Shown here: piece by piece, positions 1-11,840 of the stretch | Position numbering within the stretch: the first letter of the stretch is position 1 | Layout of the letters: each line of letters starts with the position of its first letter | Source: Symsagittifera roscoffensis | Taxonomy: Eukaryota > Xenacoelomorpha > Acoela > Convolutidae | Direction of reading: 5' to 3' | Length of the DNA stretch: 60,000 nt | Assembly: GCF_963678635.1 (NCBI RefSeq) | Contig: NC_087065.1 | Coordinates: 5,109,209 to 5,169,208 of the forward strand | Program-made: the position numbers and the translations under genes | Notes under the pieces: model-generated | Databases searched by the model: none | Seen by the model: the letters and a program-made list of their open reading frames with translations, nothing else | Told to the model about the DNA's origin: nothing

Positions 1-198
1 AATTCGGTCGAACTTGAGGCCTGAATTGAATTTATGATAAGCAGAGGGCAATGCTCTGAGATGAGATTCGGATCTAAAACTAGATGCTCCTCTGATGATA
101 CTTGGAGTACGCCAGCCGCGTCCGTAACTATTTCAGGTCCAGGTTGTATTGTTATCTCCTGGTCTTGTTGGCTCGGCTGTTGTCTACTTTTATCGAGA

Positions 199-645
199 TC
201 AGTACTGATTTAGAGCGTGAAGTTGGTCGATAGGAGAAAAGTTTGCCACTGGTGGATTGATTATGCCGCTAGAGCTGTAAGATGATCTCGTGAAATTTAT
301 AATCGGAACTGCTGCAGGAGGCGTCTTGAGTGGAGTACTTGTTCTGCCTGCCTTGGATGCAATATTCCGTAGCTTTGCCTGGACTGCACCAGGAGCTGAC
401 ATCGACGAAGTTGCTGTGAGTTCTTTTGTCGGAGCTGGGACCTTCATGCTTTGTGGTTCGTTCCATGACGTTGAAGTAGAAATCTTGTGTTGTATCTTTG
501 CTCTTTTTCTGGTGGTTGGCTTCCCGAGTCCTTGGCGACCAAAAACATGTGAAGTGTTTATTCTAAGAGAATTATCACTTTTTCTAATAACTTTTCGTGG
601 CTCCGTAACATAGGTCGAAGGTGTGACTTCGACATTTCTATCCAT
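199..645 (-). pseudogene. Gypsy pol C-terminal tail, open 148-codon stretch
   Basis: An uninterrupted minus-strand frame of 148 codons follows the integrase remnants in the direction of transcription. The product is basic and rich in Ser, Thr, Pro and Ala, with no recognisable domain. That fits the poorly conserved tail after the integrase core of a Ty3/gypsy polyprotein. The link region 646-974 continues from the last integrase monomer with several stops, so this is not an intact gene. The assignment rests on position and strand; the sequence alone would not identify it. Confidence 0.4.
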
Positions 646-974
646 GTAACGCTGAAGAAACTGTTTAACCGACTTACGCTTGGCAGCCTTCCTGTAACTT
701 TCTATTGATTGCAGATTAAATAAAAGTAAAGACTTAATTTTACTCTTGGACTTAGATATTCAAAGGTCCGTTGTATTAGATCTGAATCTAAGCGTTCCCC
801 ATATTAGGCTATTTCATGGTGAGGGCGCTGAAAGTTGGTTCCGATCCGTTAGAGTACCTAGTGCACGACATGATTCCTCGTGTGACAACTTCTTCTTCCA
901 GGTTAACCACTCATTGGGTCTTTTTGCAACTTGATCCAGAGACTTGAAGTAGGAAGTGTCCGAAACTGATGGGA

Positions 975-3900
975 GTCCACTTGAAAATTCAGTGGAACAT
1001 CACGACTCGGACAACTAATCCTTACCACCTTGAACCCTGGTCTGCTCTCACAGCTCTCTCTGTTGTCATATGCGGTCAGAAGGTCCTTTTCCAAATGATG
1101 TTTGTCTCCACAGCAATACACTAATTTTTTTTGTTTTCGAATATCTTCAACAACCATTTTTAATTCCGATTGAATATCCGGTAGATTTTATTCTAAGTGA
1201 AGATTTCCTAGTTTTGTTCTAATCGTCTGGATTGTGCGTTCTACCAATCCGCAACCTCAGTGTTCAGAGACCGGACAAAGGTTATGTTTTTTTCCTTTCG
1301 ACTTATTATTTGTTTCAATTATTATACGTCAAAAATTTGTTTCTAAAACCTGAATATTGTTAAGCTCTAATGCTTTTTGGTAGATTATGTGTACAAATGT
1401 AAACCTCCAAAAACTTTAGGATTTTCTCGGCTCCTGTAGTCCTGATAAGCATAGCTGATGGATATCTGGAGAATCAATCGATAGCTACTAAAACACTTTC
1501 TTGATTTCCTGAGCCATAAGATAAAAGCCGGCATAATGGGTTGTCCACTTGAAATTTCAGTAAAACATCACGACTCTGACAACTAATACTTACCACCTTG
1601 AAACCTGGTCTGCTATCACACCTCTCTCTTTTGTCATCTGCGGTCAGAAAGTCGCTTTCCACATGATGTTTGTCTCCACTGGAATTATCTAGTTTTTTTG
1701 TCAATTGAATATCTTCAACAATCATTATAAATTATGATTGAATATCCGGTAGATTTTCCTCTAAGTGAAAATTTCCTAGTTTTCTTGTAGTCGTCTGGAT
1801 TGTGCATTCTACCAATCCGCAACCTCAGTGGACAGAGACCAGACTAAGGTTATGTTTTATTCCTTTTGACTTATTATTAGTCCACAAATTTGTTTCTAAA
1901 ACCTGAATATTGTTAAGCTCTTATGCTTTTTGGTAGGCTATGTGTACAAATGTAAACTTCCAAAATTTTAGGATTTTCTCGGCTCCTGTAGTCTTGATAA
2001 GCATAGCTGATGGGTATCTGGAGAATCAGTCGATAGCTACTAAAGTACTTTCTTGGTTTCTTGAGCCATATGATAAAAGCCGGCATAATGGTTTGTCCAC
2101 TTGAAACTTCAGTGGAACATCACGACTCTGACAACCAATCCTTACCACCTAGAACCCTGGTCTGCTATCACACCTCTCTCTGTTGTCATCTGCGGTCAGA
2201 AGGTCCCTTTCCCCATGAATGATGTTTGTCTCCACTGGAATACACTATTTTTTTTGTTTTCCGAATATCTTCAACAATCATTTTTAATTATGATTGAAAA
2301 TCCGGTAGATTTTCTTCTAAGTGAATTTTTCCTAGTTTTCTTGTAATCGTCTGGATTGTGCGTTCTACCAATCCGCAACCTCAGTGGTCAGAGACCGGAC
2401 AAAGGTTATGTTTTATTCCTTTCGACTTATTATTAGTCCACAAATTTGTTTCTAAAACCTGAATATTGTTAAGCTCTTATGCTTTTTGGTAGGCTATGTG
2501 TACAAATGTAAACCTCCAAAATTTTAGGATTTTCTCGGCTCCTGTAGTCTTAATAAGCATAGCTGATGGGTATCTGGAGAATCAGTCGATAGCTACTAAA
2601 GTACTTTCTTGGTTTCTTGAGCCATATGATAAAAGCCGGCATAATGGTTTGTCCACTTGAAACTTCAGTGGAACATCACGACTCTGACAACCAATCCTTA
2701 CCACCTAGAACCCTGGTCTGCTATCACACCTCTCTCTGTTGTCATCTGCGGTCAGAAGGTCCCTTTCCCCATGAATGATGTTTGTCTCCACTGGAATACA
2801 CTAATTTTTTTGTTTTCCGAATATCTTCAACAATCATTTTTAATTATGATTGAATATCCGGTAGATTTTCTTCTAAGTGAATTTTTCCTAGTTTTCTTGT
2901 AATCGTCTGGATTGTGCGTTCTACGAATCCGCAACCTCAGTGGACAGAGACCGGACAAGGGTTATGTTTTATTCCTTTCGACTTATTATTAGTCCACAAA
3001 TTTGTTTCTAAAATCTGAATATTGTTTAGCTTTAATGCTTTTTGGTAGGCTATGTGTACAATTGTAAGCCTCCGAAAACTTTAGGATTTTCTCGGCTCCT
3101 GTAGTCTTGATAAGCATAGCTGATGGGTATCCGGAGAATCAGTCGATAGCTACTAAAGTACTTTCTTGGTTTCTTGAGCCATATGATAAAAGCCGGCATA
3201 ATGGTTTGTCCACTTGAAACTTCAGTGGAACATCACGACTCTGACAACCAATCCTTACCACCTTGAACCCTGGTCTGCTCTCACAGCTCTCTCTGTTGTC
3301 ATATGCGGTCAGAAGGTCCTTTTCCAAATGATGTTTGTCTCCACAGCAATACACTAATTTTTTTTGTTATTCGAATATCTTCAACAACCATTTTTAATTA
3401 TGATTGAATATCCGGTAGATTTTCTTCTAAGTGAATTTTTCCTAGTTTTCTTGTAATCGTCTGGACAGAGATCAACCTCAGTGGACAGAGACCGGACAAG
3501 GGTTATGTTTTATTCCTTTCGACTTATTATTAGTCCACAAATTTGTTTCTAAAACCTGAATATTGTTAAGCTCTTATGCTTTTTGGTAGGCTATGTGTAC
3601 AAATGTAAACCTCCAAAATTTTAGGATTTTCTCGGCTCCTGTAGTCTTAATAAGCATAGCTGATGGGTATCTGGAGAATCAGTCGATAGCTACTAAAGTA
3701 CTTTCTTGGTTTCTTGAGCCATATGATAAAAGCCGGCATAATGGTTTGTCCACTTGAAACTTCAGTGGAACATCACGACTCTGACAACCAATCCTTACCA
3801 CCTTGAACCCTGGTCTGCTCTCACAGCTCTCTCTGTTGTCATATGCGGTCAGAAGGTCCTTTTCCAAATGATGTTTGTCTCCACAGCAATACACTAATTT

Positions 3901-6240
3901 TTTTTGTTATTCGAATATCTTCAACAACCATTTTTAATTCCGATTGAATATCCGGTAGATTTTATTCTAAGTGAAGATTTCCTAGTTTTGTTCTAATCGT
4001 CTGGATTGTGCGTTCTACCAATCCGCAACCTCAGTGTTCAGAGACCGGACAAAGGTTATGTTTTTTTCCTTTCGACTTATTATTTGTTTCAATTATTATA
4101 CGTCAAAAATTTGTTTCTAAAACCTGAATATTGTTAAGCTCTAATGCTTTTTGGTAGATTATGTGTACAAATGTAAACCTCCAAAAACTTTAGGATTTTC
4201 TCGGCTCCTGTAGTCCTGATAAGCATAGCTGATGGATATCTGGAGAATCAATCGATAGCTACTAAAACACTTTCTTGATTTCCTGAGCCATAAGATAAAA
4301 GCCGGCATAATGGGTTGTCCACTTGAAATTTCAGTAAAACATCACGACTCTGACAACTAATACTTACCACCTTGAAACCTGGTCTGCTATCACACCTCTC
4401 TCTTTTGTCATCTGCGGTCAGAAAGTCGCTTTCCACATGATGTTTGTCTCCACTGGAATTATCTAGTTTTTTTGTCAATTGAATATCTTCAACAATCATT
4501 ATAAATTATGATTGAATATCCGGTAGATTTTCCTCTAAGTGAAAATTTCCTAGTTTTCTTGTAGTCGTCTGGATTGTGCATTCTACCAATCCGCAACCTC
4601 AGTGGACAGAGACCAGACAAAGGTTATGTTTTATTCCTTTTGACTTATTATTAGTCCACAAATTTGTTTCTAAAACCTGAATATTGTTAAGCTCTTATGC
4701 TTTTTGGTAGGCTATGTGTACAAATGTAAACCTCCAAAATTTTAGGATTTTCTCGGCTCCTGTAGTCTTAATAAGCATAGCTGATGGGTATCTGGAGAAT
4801 CAGTCGATAGCTACTAAAGTACTTTCTTGGTTTCTTGAGCCATATGATAAAAGCCGGCATAATGGTTTGTCCACTTGAAACTTCAGTGGAACATCACGAC
4901 TCTGACAACCAATCCTTACCACCTAGAACCCTGGTCTACTATCACACCTCTCTCTGTTGTCATCTGCGGTCAGAAGGTCCCTTTCCCCATGAATGATGTT
5001 TGTCTCCACTGGAATACACTATTTTTTTTGTTTTCCGAATATCTTCAACAATCATTTTTAATTATGATTGAATATCCGGTAGATTTTCTTCTAAGTGAAT
5101 TTTTCCTAGTTTTCTTGTAATCGTCTGGATTGTGCGTTCTACCAATCCGCAACCTCAGTGGTCAGAGACCGGACAAAGGTTATGTTTTATTCCTTTCGAC
5201 TTATTATTAGTCCACAAATTTGTTTCTAAAACCTGAATATTGTTAAGCTCTTATGCTTTTTGGTAGGCTATGTGTACAAATGTAAACCTCCAAAATTTTC
5301 GGATTTTCTCGGCTCCTGTAGTCTTAATAAGCATAGCTGATGGGTATCTGGAGAATCAGTCGATAGCTACTAAAGTACTTTCTTGGTTTCTTGAGCCATA
5401 TGATAAAAGCCGGCATAATGGTTTGTCCACTTGAAACTTCAGTGGAACATCACGACTCTGACAACCAATCCTTACCACCTAGAACCCTGGTCTGCTATCA
5501 CACCTCTCTCTGTTGTCATCTGCGGTCAGAAGGTCCCTTTCCCCATGAATGATGTTTGTCTCCACTGGAATACACTAATTTTTTTGTTTTCCGAATATCT
5601 TCAACAATCATTTTTAATTATGATTGAATATCCGGTAGATTTTCTTCTAAGTGAATTTTTCCTTGTTTTCTTGTAATCGTCTGGATTGTGCGTTCTACGA
5701 ATCCGCAACCTCAGTGGACAGAGACCGGACAAGGGTTATGTTTTATTCCTTTCGACTTATTATTAGTCCACAAATTTGTTTCTAAAATCTGAATATTGTT
5801 TAGCTTTAATGCTTTTTGGTAGGCTATGTGTACAATTGTAAGCCTCCGAAAACTTTAGGATTTTCTCGGCTCCTGTAGTCTTGATAAGCATAGCTGATGG
5901 GTATCCGGAGAATCAGTCGATAGCTACTAAAACACTTTCTTGATTTCCTGAGCCATATGATAAAAGCCGCCATAATGGGTTGTCCACTTGAAATTTCAGT
6001 GGAAAATCACGACTCTGACAACTAATCCTTACCACCTTGAAACCTGGTCTGCTATCACACCACTCTGTTTTGTCATCTGCGGTCAGAAGGTCCCCTTCCA
6101 CATGATGTTTGTCTCCACTGGAAAACACTAATTTTTTTGTTATTCGAATATCTTCAACAATCATTTTTAGTTATGATTGAATATCCGGTAGATTTTCTTC
6201 TAAGTGTAAATTTCATAGTTTTTTTGTAATTGTTTTGTAA
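975..6240 (-). repeat. Tandem array of ~556-bp integrase-derived monomers with 5-mer higher-order repeat
   Basis: The anchor GTCCACTTGAAA or near variants recurs at 975, 1543, 2095, 2651, 3208, 3748, 4317, 4869, 5425 and 5982. The spacings are 568, 552, 556, 557, 540, then 569, 552, 556, 557. The spacing series repeats, so five monomers (2773 bp) form a higher-order unit present almost twice. Monomers at the same place in the two units are nearly identical (for example 1474-1725 and 4248-4499 encode the same 83 residues), while neighbours within a unit differ. On the minus strand each monomer encodes part of a gypsy integrase core: VAID then FSRYPSA, then NLPKSIRA, GCGLVERTIQT and VEDI. The catalytic Asp expected just after the IRA segment is missing and stops interrupt every copy. 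The rightmost copy starts after the core and the leftmost runs into the C-terminal tail. Confidence 0.92.
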
Positions 6241-6990
6241 AAAAACTCAAGTAGCATTAGAGTTTTTTTAAATTAAGAGGACTCAGGGGTTTTAGTTTCT
6301 TAACCGAATTTGATGCACTCGTTGCAGCTCTTTCTATGACTCCTCGGCAGCTCACTGTATTGCTATGAATCTTCAGCCATCGAAAGTACTGGCCTTTTTT
6401 GGTCATTCCTTTCTGTCCTGGTCATTCCTTTTGATGCAAGGGTCTATAACAGCAAATCATTCAAAATCTTTGCTCCTGATCGCCGTTTTCAGAAGTTTGA
6501 GGGTCGTGTCTTCTTACTTCAGTTCACTTGAAAAATCTGCTTCTAGTGTTCCTGATAATCTGGGAAGGGACTTTATGTCTCTGCTACAGTTCCCCTCCCC
6601 AGTGAGAATTTAATGACTTGTTCTGGTTTCTATTGGTCGTTATCTTACGGTTTCTGCGAAAACATGCTATGATAGTAGCGTACTTGGTTCGTCGCGATTG
6701 CTCTACTTCGGTGACGACATTCTTTTAAGGCGTAAAGCTCTTTTTTCTCAGAATCTGTTTGAATCGGCCAGGGATACTACTAAAAACCGGAGCAATTTTT
6801 TCAGCAGCCTTTGGAAATTGTCATGCATTACTGGCTTTTCAGATACACTTGACAAATCTAAAAATGTACAATTTTTACAGATTGATGAACCGAAGAAACC
6901 AGAATGATATTGACAAAATGATACAGATAATTGGATACAACACAGATAGGAACAGAAGATGATTGAGTTATGTAAGAGAGATTTCTAAAT
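6241..6990 (-). pseudogene. Gypsy integrase N-terminal / RNase H-integrase spacer remnant
   Basis: On the minus strand, 6.42-6.24 kb reads with few breaks as a basic, Cys-containing stretch ending in KKLKPLSP. This resembles the segment that follows the zinc-binding HHCC region and precedes the integrase core in gypsy elements. The HHCC motif itself is not intact. The rest to 6990 lies between RNase H and integrase and holds only short, broken frames on both strands. The assignment is mostly positional. Confidence 0.4.
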
Positions 6991-7078
6991 TGAGCTTTTT
7001 TTGTTAGAGGCAGCTGATTACGAATACTCGAATCTGATTGCTCTAAAGTTGTGCTTCAATTAACTGCACTTTCTCGAG

Positions 7079-7245
7079 GTGTGCGTCCATGATATAAACT
7101 TCCGGGTTCTGATTAGTTCAAATCTGTGCATAAAGTACTGGCACCCTCTAGTGGTGTGCATCCATAGCTTGAACTCGATTTTGATTGGTTGAGATTTGTG
7201 CATGAATTAGCGACACCCTCATGTGAGGTGCATCCATAAATTGTA
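7079..7245. repeat. Three diverged ~73-bp direct repeats
   Basis: The motif GTGYRTCCATRRNNTRAAC occurs near 7079 and 7155, with a looser copy at 7225 (spacing about 76 and 70). Each copy is preceded by a similar 'tctgattggtt...tgtgcat...gcaccctc' context. It sits in the spacer between the RNase H and integrase remnants. No function is apparent. Confidence 0.5.
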
Positions 7246-7699
7246 CTTGCAGTGATTCACTTGTACAGAAATTTCGGATAAGGTTTCGACGTCATCTTTT
7301 GTGCGTGTCTCTCTTAATTTCTAATAAAAAATTGATGAAAAGTTTATTTTGAATTGTTTTTGGGATTCTTGGCCTTAATAGCCCTGTCTATGTACAAAAT
7401 ACAATTGTTTTGTAAGTATTTTTTAACTTATTTTGATTAAATTTGGGTTAGATACTTTTTCTCACTTTTGTAGAATTTATCGGTAGTTGAGCACGCACAG
7501 AAAATGTTTGGTATTGGTTTAACCACAAACTTTTCATCGAACTGGAAATGGTGGGGGCTTAGAAAGTTGGGTAACGAGATAACTATTACTTTTCTACTAT
7601 TCCTAGTTTTGTCCCTGCGATGTGTGTAACTTCAAAATTCACTGGTAGCAATCAATCTGCTAATCTCATGAAAAGTCCTTGTTACAATTTATTGCCTCT

Positions 7700-8010
7700 A
7701 TTTGTGTGAACATCTGAAATAATTGCTCTTTAGTCGGTAAGGACCTCGGTTCTTTTCCCTAATATAAAGTTGCGCAAATGCTCGCGCGACCAAACTATGG
7801 CTGACAATTCTTTATTCTAGCTCATTGATGCTATATTTTGTTCCTGATTGTTCAGGAATCTAGAGGCGAAAACAATGGGAACCCTTGAACCATCTGGTGC
7901 TTCTTGCTTGAAAGCTGCTCCTAATAAGCCACTATGAGTTGCATTGCATTTCACTCTAGTTTTTCTCTTTTGGTGGTAATAATATACTTTTGTGATTTTA
8001 GCGATTAGTA
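7700..8010 (-). pseudogene. Gypsy RNase H remnant
   Basis: The minus strand around 7.98-7.82 kb reads VKCNATHSGLLGAAF, then PIVFASRFLN after a short gap. This matches the Ty3/gypsy RNase H signature, a DASxxGLGA-type motif followed by PIAFASRxL. The first acidic residue is replaced by Asn (CNATHS for CDASHS). Downstream, toward 7.7 kb, the pattern continues as a LGKEP then SLPTKEQL stretch where a family member would have the LLGRKF-type motif followed by TDHKAL. The missing acidic residue and frame breaks mean it is inactive. Confidence 0.75.
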
Positions 8011-8099
8011 TGATTAGTATGATTTTAGTGATTAGTGTACCATCGAAGGCTTTTTCTTGCTCCCGTCCCCGTACGAATATCTGCTTTTTTGCCCAATTT

Positions 8100-8970
8100 C
8101 AGCTACGGTCTGAAATTTTTGGTGATTAACTGAAGTAAGGTAAAATTTTTGTAGATGGCTGAGTGCTCCCACGAAAAAACCGAGTTGTTTTAAGGTACGA
8201 GGAGGTTTCACTACTAAAACTGCTTATAATTTTGATAATTTGAGTTGGTAACAGGATTCGTCGATATCAAAACTGAACCACGAAATCTCATTTACAGTGA
8301 ATTCACAACTTGATAGTTTAAGCGCCAATCCTTCCTTTTTTATATTTGTAAACCGTTTTTTTAAGCAATTTTCTGGTGATTTTTTTGAGCTGTTGACACA
8401 ATAGGCATATCATCCGGAAAGCAAATTACTTCTTTGGTGTTTTGTAGCGTGCATATCTGTAAGACTACAAAAACCAGTTGTAAAACGATAAGTACCCTTT
8501 GGTTCTCCACATACGGTACTTATTTTTTAGTGGCTGCTGACAAGATTGTAAAGTGAAATCTGGCTATCAGCGCAACTTCTACAATTAGTAGTTTTTCCAA
8601 GTTTCAAAATCGTTCGGAGCTGAAGCTTAAATCAAGTGAAGTGAATCAAAATCATCCGAATTTTCTGAAATGATGATTACGCTGCAACGTCTCACTGATC
8701 TAGGATGTTTGGAATTTGATTTTTTTTTTTGTAGATTTGCGCGTTAATAGATTTTGCATCCATAGCTAGTTTGGTAGATCCGTCCTTCCTGGCTTTAATA
8801 ACTACCAGAGCTACATTTTGATCGCTGGTGCAGTTAAGTTTTACAATATGGCCTTCTTTGATAAACGTCTTAAATTCGGAGCCACTTCATCTTGGATTTG
8901 AATTGGTACACTGCGGCCCTTCGCTTGATTTGGTACTAGTGGGATTTTTAGTACCAAATGCACCCGATGG
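8100..8970 (-). pseudogene. Gypsy reverse transcriptase remnant
   Basis: Recognisable reverse transcriptase blocks occur in order on the minus strand. Fingers: HIVKLN, then VVIKARKDGSTKLAMDAK (about 8.87-8.75 kb). Palm: GTYRFTTGFCSLTDM (8.50-8.44 kb), equivalent to GTYRFxxGFYGLTDMP. Catalytic box: FPDDMPI (8.43-8.39 kb), which keeps both Asp. Thumb/connection: a TLKQLGFFVGALSHLQKF stretch near 8.2 kb, equivalent to LRSFLGxxxHLxKF. Internal stops and frameshifts separate the blocks. The block set identifies a Ty3/gypsy rather than a LINE or Ty1/copia enzyme. Confidence 0.88.
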
Positions 8971-8983
8971 TTTTTTGATCTAC

Positions 8984-9172
8984 CTAGTCTGGTAAAGATC
9001 TTTTTGAACTTCTCCGAATAGAGTTTCTCCGAAATTCAGAGTCAACCGCAGCGGAAGCTAAAATTGCTGAAATAGGAACCGGTCTTGGTTGGAGTGGTTT
9101 GCACTCCCAACGTAAATCTAGATCAGAAAATTTGTTTTCCGAAATTAAAAAGTTGCAGATTGAACATACCAA
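8984..9172 (-). pseudogene. Open 62-codon stretch in the expected protease interval
   Basis: A short minus-strand frame directly upstream of the reverse transcriptase remnant, where a retroelement protease or linker would lie. I see no D[ST]G active-site motif, so no protease can be claimed. Confidence 0.25.
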
Positions 9173-9599
9173 CCCGAAGACGACACATTTGTTATCATTG
9201 TGTCATATAGTCTGATGGTTCTTCTGTTGTAGTCTACATAATGTGTGTCGATATGCGTCTCTGCGGTTGACAATACTTTCTCATTAGTGCTGGAATTAAC
9301 TTAAATATCTATGGTTTTTGTATTGATAAAAGAAGCGGGGTCGTCTGCATCTACTGTAGCTTTAAAAATGTTCAAATAGCAAAAGTAATTTGGATACTTT
9401 CGAACCTTCAACTAACTGACTTGACAATTTTTTGGCTCTTTGACTGAGCTTTTGGGTTTTTGGAACTGTTGAGCTGATCCGTCCGTAGATGAATTGTTGA
9501 AATATGAAAACTCAGGTTCGCTAACCGTCGCAATGAAGTCACCTTCTTTCTTTCCTGTGGATTCGTCTGCTGAGCCATTGTACCATTCCTAACATTACT

Positions 9600-9665
9600 T
9601 TAAAATTGCAACACCTGGCGAAAGGACCCCTTTGTTGCAGTTCTTACACATTACGTTTCGTGCTG
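9600..9665 (-). pseudogene. Broken CCHC zinc knuckle (nucleocapsid)
   Basis: The minus strand reads MCKNCNK and then, after a one-base frame change, RGPFARCCNFK. The spacing fits a CX2CX4HX4C retroviral-type knuckle of the CxNCxKxGHFARxC kind. The His is replaced by Pro and the frame is shifted. It lies between the Gag-like frames and the reverse transcriptase remnant, as expected. Confidence 0.6.
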
Positions 9666-9837
9666 GATAAGATAGTTTTTGATATAGAGTGAAACTCTTT
9701 CGCCAAATTCCACACGGTTTGGCTTCTTTTAGTTGATTTTGATTTTGTCGGTTTTTGAATTTTCCTCTCGTATTTTGAGCTCAAATTTTTCTGCTCTGAA
9801 TTTTTTTTTCGCTAAACTGAAAGGATTGGTTGTTGTT

Positions 9838-10446
9838 TTAACGAGTTAGAACAGCTCTGCCACGAAATAGATTTTGTATTTGAGAGTCCTGGATGACCCA
9901 AATGTTTCTGGAGTGTAGAAGCAGTAGGAGGATAGCCTTTCTACTGAAGTTGGGCTGATTTGAGAGTTTATCCAGTTGAATTTCCTGTTCGAATACAAAG
10001 ATCATGTATCTCATTTGCCTTTGAATCTGCGCCTTTGAATTCATGCCTTTGAATCTCTTTTATCGATAAATATATAACGTTCGACTTCCTTCTCGTTGTC
10101 AACTGCTCATCCATATTGGGCGGCTTTGCCCTATTTTCTCCGAAAACGGTATTCAAACTCTTGTAATCTGCTCTGTACGTGTTGTACAGATTTGTTCCTT
10201 CGATAATATATTTCTGGTCCGTTTTGAACAGAATATCTCAATTGTTGTAGAAATTTCGTAAATTGATTGTTGCAATTTTGACGTGGGCTTGGCCTTGTAA
10301 GAATCTTTTTTACCTTCTGTTCCCGGAGAAACGAATAATCGCGATTTGATCCTCTGATCCGCCTCATAGTAGAATACATTTGGTTGGCTTGTTGGTCTCT
10401 GTTTTCGTATTTCGTCTTTGAGTTCAATAGTTTTGCGGATTTTCAC
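9838..10446 (-). pseudogene. Gag-like remnant of the gypsy element
   Basis: Overlapping frames of 68, 62, 98 and 97 codons on the minus strand give basic, Gln/Asn-rich peptides. Continuity passes from one frame to another, as in a frameshifted Gag. The first ATG of the longest upstream frame is at 10446. The assignment is positional: upstream of the zinc knuckle and reverse transcriptase, same strand. I found no capsid motif. Confidence 0.4.
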
Positions 10447-11720
10447 TTGATCACTTGCGTTAGGGTTGGCTTTTCCAGCTGGGTTTTCTTCGGCATTTTT
10501 CTTTTCTGATCAAGTTGGCGGGTCGTCTAAGACTTCGATTGGTTCACTTAGTAGAATATTAGCGTTGCAGTGATCTCTTGAATTTACATCTAAGAAAAAT
10601 TACCCAATCCACTATTCCCAGGGGAATAAAGGTTCTCTTGTGGGTTTGAGCCTGAACGATGCTACCCCTACTCCTTAAAAAATGGCCAAAATGGCACTTT
10701 GAAATCCTCGAATTTTAGCTAATTGATCAAAGCTGAAATAATTTTTTATTTGCGAGCTCAAGGCATCAGTAGTTTTTAGGTGATTAAGTTTAAAATATTC
10801 TCAGTAAGAATGGTTAAGTAAAAACTCAAGTTGTGTCTTGATAGAAAAAATCACCCGAGTACAAACATTCCGTATTTTTCTCCTAAGTCGGAGCAATAAC
10901 TTTTTGCGTCAATTTAACACTTGTTACCAAAATCAATTTTGATGTAGTGACAAGTGACAAAAAAATATTATTATTGACATCAAGTAATAATTGCAGCAAA
11001 AATGAGGATATCGTCATAAATCGAGTTTTTGGTTTATATTTTCTGGTTAAAAAACCTGTCCAGCTCGAACTGTTGCTTATGACTCAACAGTTTGATCTAG
11101 ACGTCTTTAGATGAAAGGTCTGTAAAATTAAACTTCCGGTGAAAAGTGCCGCTTTACTCCAAAAGCTCAGGCGCAACAGGTGCAATTGAGCAGCTGAGGA
11201 GAAAACAGGAATAATTTACTACCCTGAGAACCCAAATGATAAATTGAATTTAGAAACGATAACTATCAGATGAAGATTTTTCAGTCTTTGATTGATTAAA
11301 ATGTCTATTCAATAATCTATTTTATTTTTAGTTTGATGAGCCAATTTAAACCTATTTACAGAACCGGCGAAAGAGTCAAACAGAGTAATTTTTGTCAACT
11401 TTACTGGTTTCAATAAACTCGTCTAATTTTGCTAAACTGCGACGCTAAAAATTTTATTGATCCATTATATAGAAGAAAAACGCATCAGCTCAAATTTGAA
11501 CCTATTGCATCCGTTCTTAAACAGATGGCAAAAGATTTATATCTTTTTGAAACATAGTTGTTGAACCTAAATTAAGAATTTGCTTTGTTGTTGAAAATTC
11601 AACTGACCTATTTTCTCCTTTAAATTCTTCGACCAGTATAACAATTATTTGTAAATGATACCGCCAATTTCAAACACTGTCTTGAAAAGTAGCAAAGGAC
11701 CACATCTAGGTCTAAAGCCA
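10447..11720. other. Non-coding stretch upstream of the gypsy remnant
   Basis: No supported gene. It should hold the 5' LTR and leader of the gypsy element, but I could not find a matching LTR partner. Around 10.74-10.92 kb there is a faint family A trace (GAGCTCAAGGC, then CACCCGAGTACAAACATTCCG, then CTAAGTCGGAGCAA). Confidence 0.4.
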
Positions 11721-11722
11721 TC

Positions 11723-11840
11723 AATATCTGGCACTATAACCGATAAAATCTGGCACCATAGCCGATAATATCTGGCACCATAGCTGATAATAAATGGCAC
11801 AATAGCCAATTTTTTCTGCTACCATAGCCGATAATACCTG
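11723..11840. repeat. 22-bp minisatellite, about five units
   Basis: Units of AATMTCTGGCACYATAGCCGAT-type begin at 11723, 11745, 11767 and 11789, followed by a more diverged fifth unit ending near 11840. The first three differ by only a few bases. It lies in non-coding DNA, and no reading frame runs through it. Confidence 0.8.

Larger units (their letters stand above)
199..10446 (-). mobile_element. Decayed Ty3/gypsy-type LTR retrotransposon
   Basis: Read on the minus strand, this stretch shows remnants in the standard gypsy order: Gag-like reading frames (10.45-9.84 kb), a broken CCHC knuckle (about 9.65 kb), reverse transcriptase (9.0-8.1 kb), RNase H (8.0-7.7 kb), and integrase fragments (6.6-0.2 kb). 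All domains carry stops and frameshifts, so the element is dead. Long terminal repeats were not recognised at either side; the left one may lie outside the window. The integrase part has been expanded into a tandem array, which separates the integrase N-terminal piece from the C-terminal tail by more than 5 kb. That the pieces come from one insertion is inferred from their order and shared strand. Confidence 0.85.

Noticed and set aside
2101-5676. Repeated 81-codon plus-strand frames
   Set aside because: They are antisense shadows of the integrase-derived monomers; the minus strand carries the recognisable motifs.
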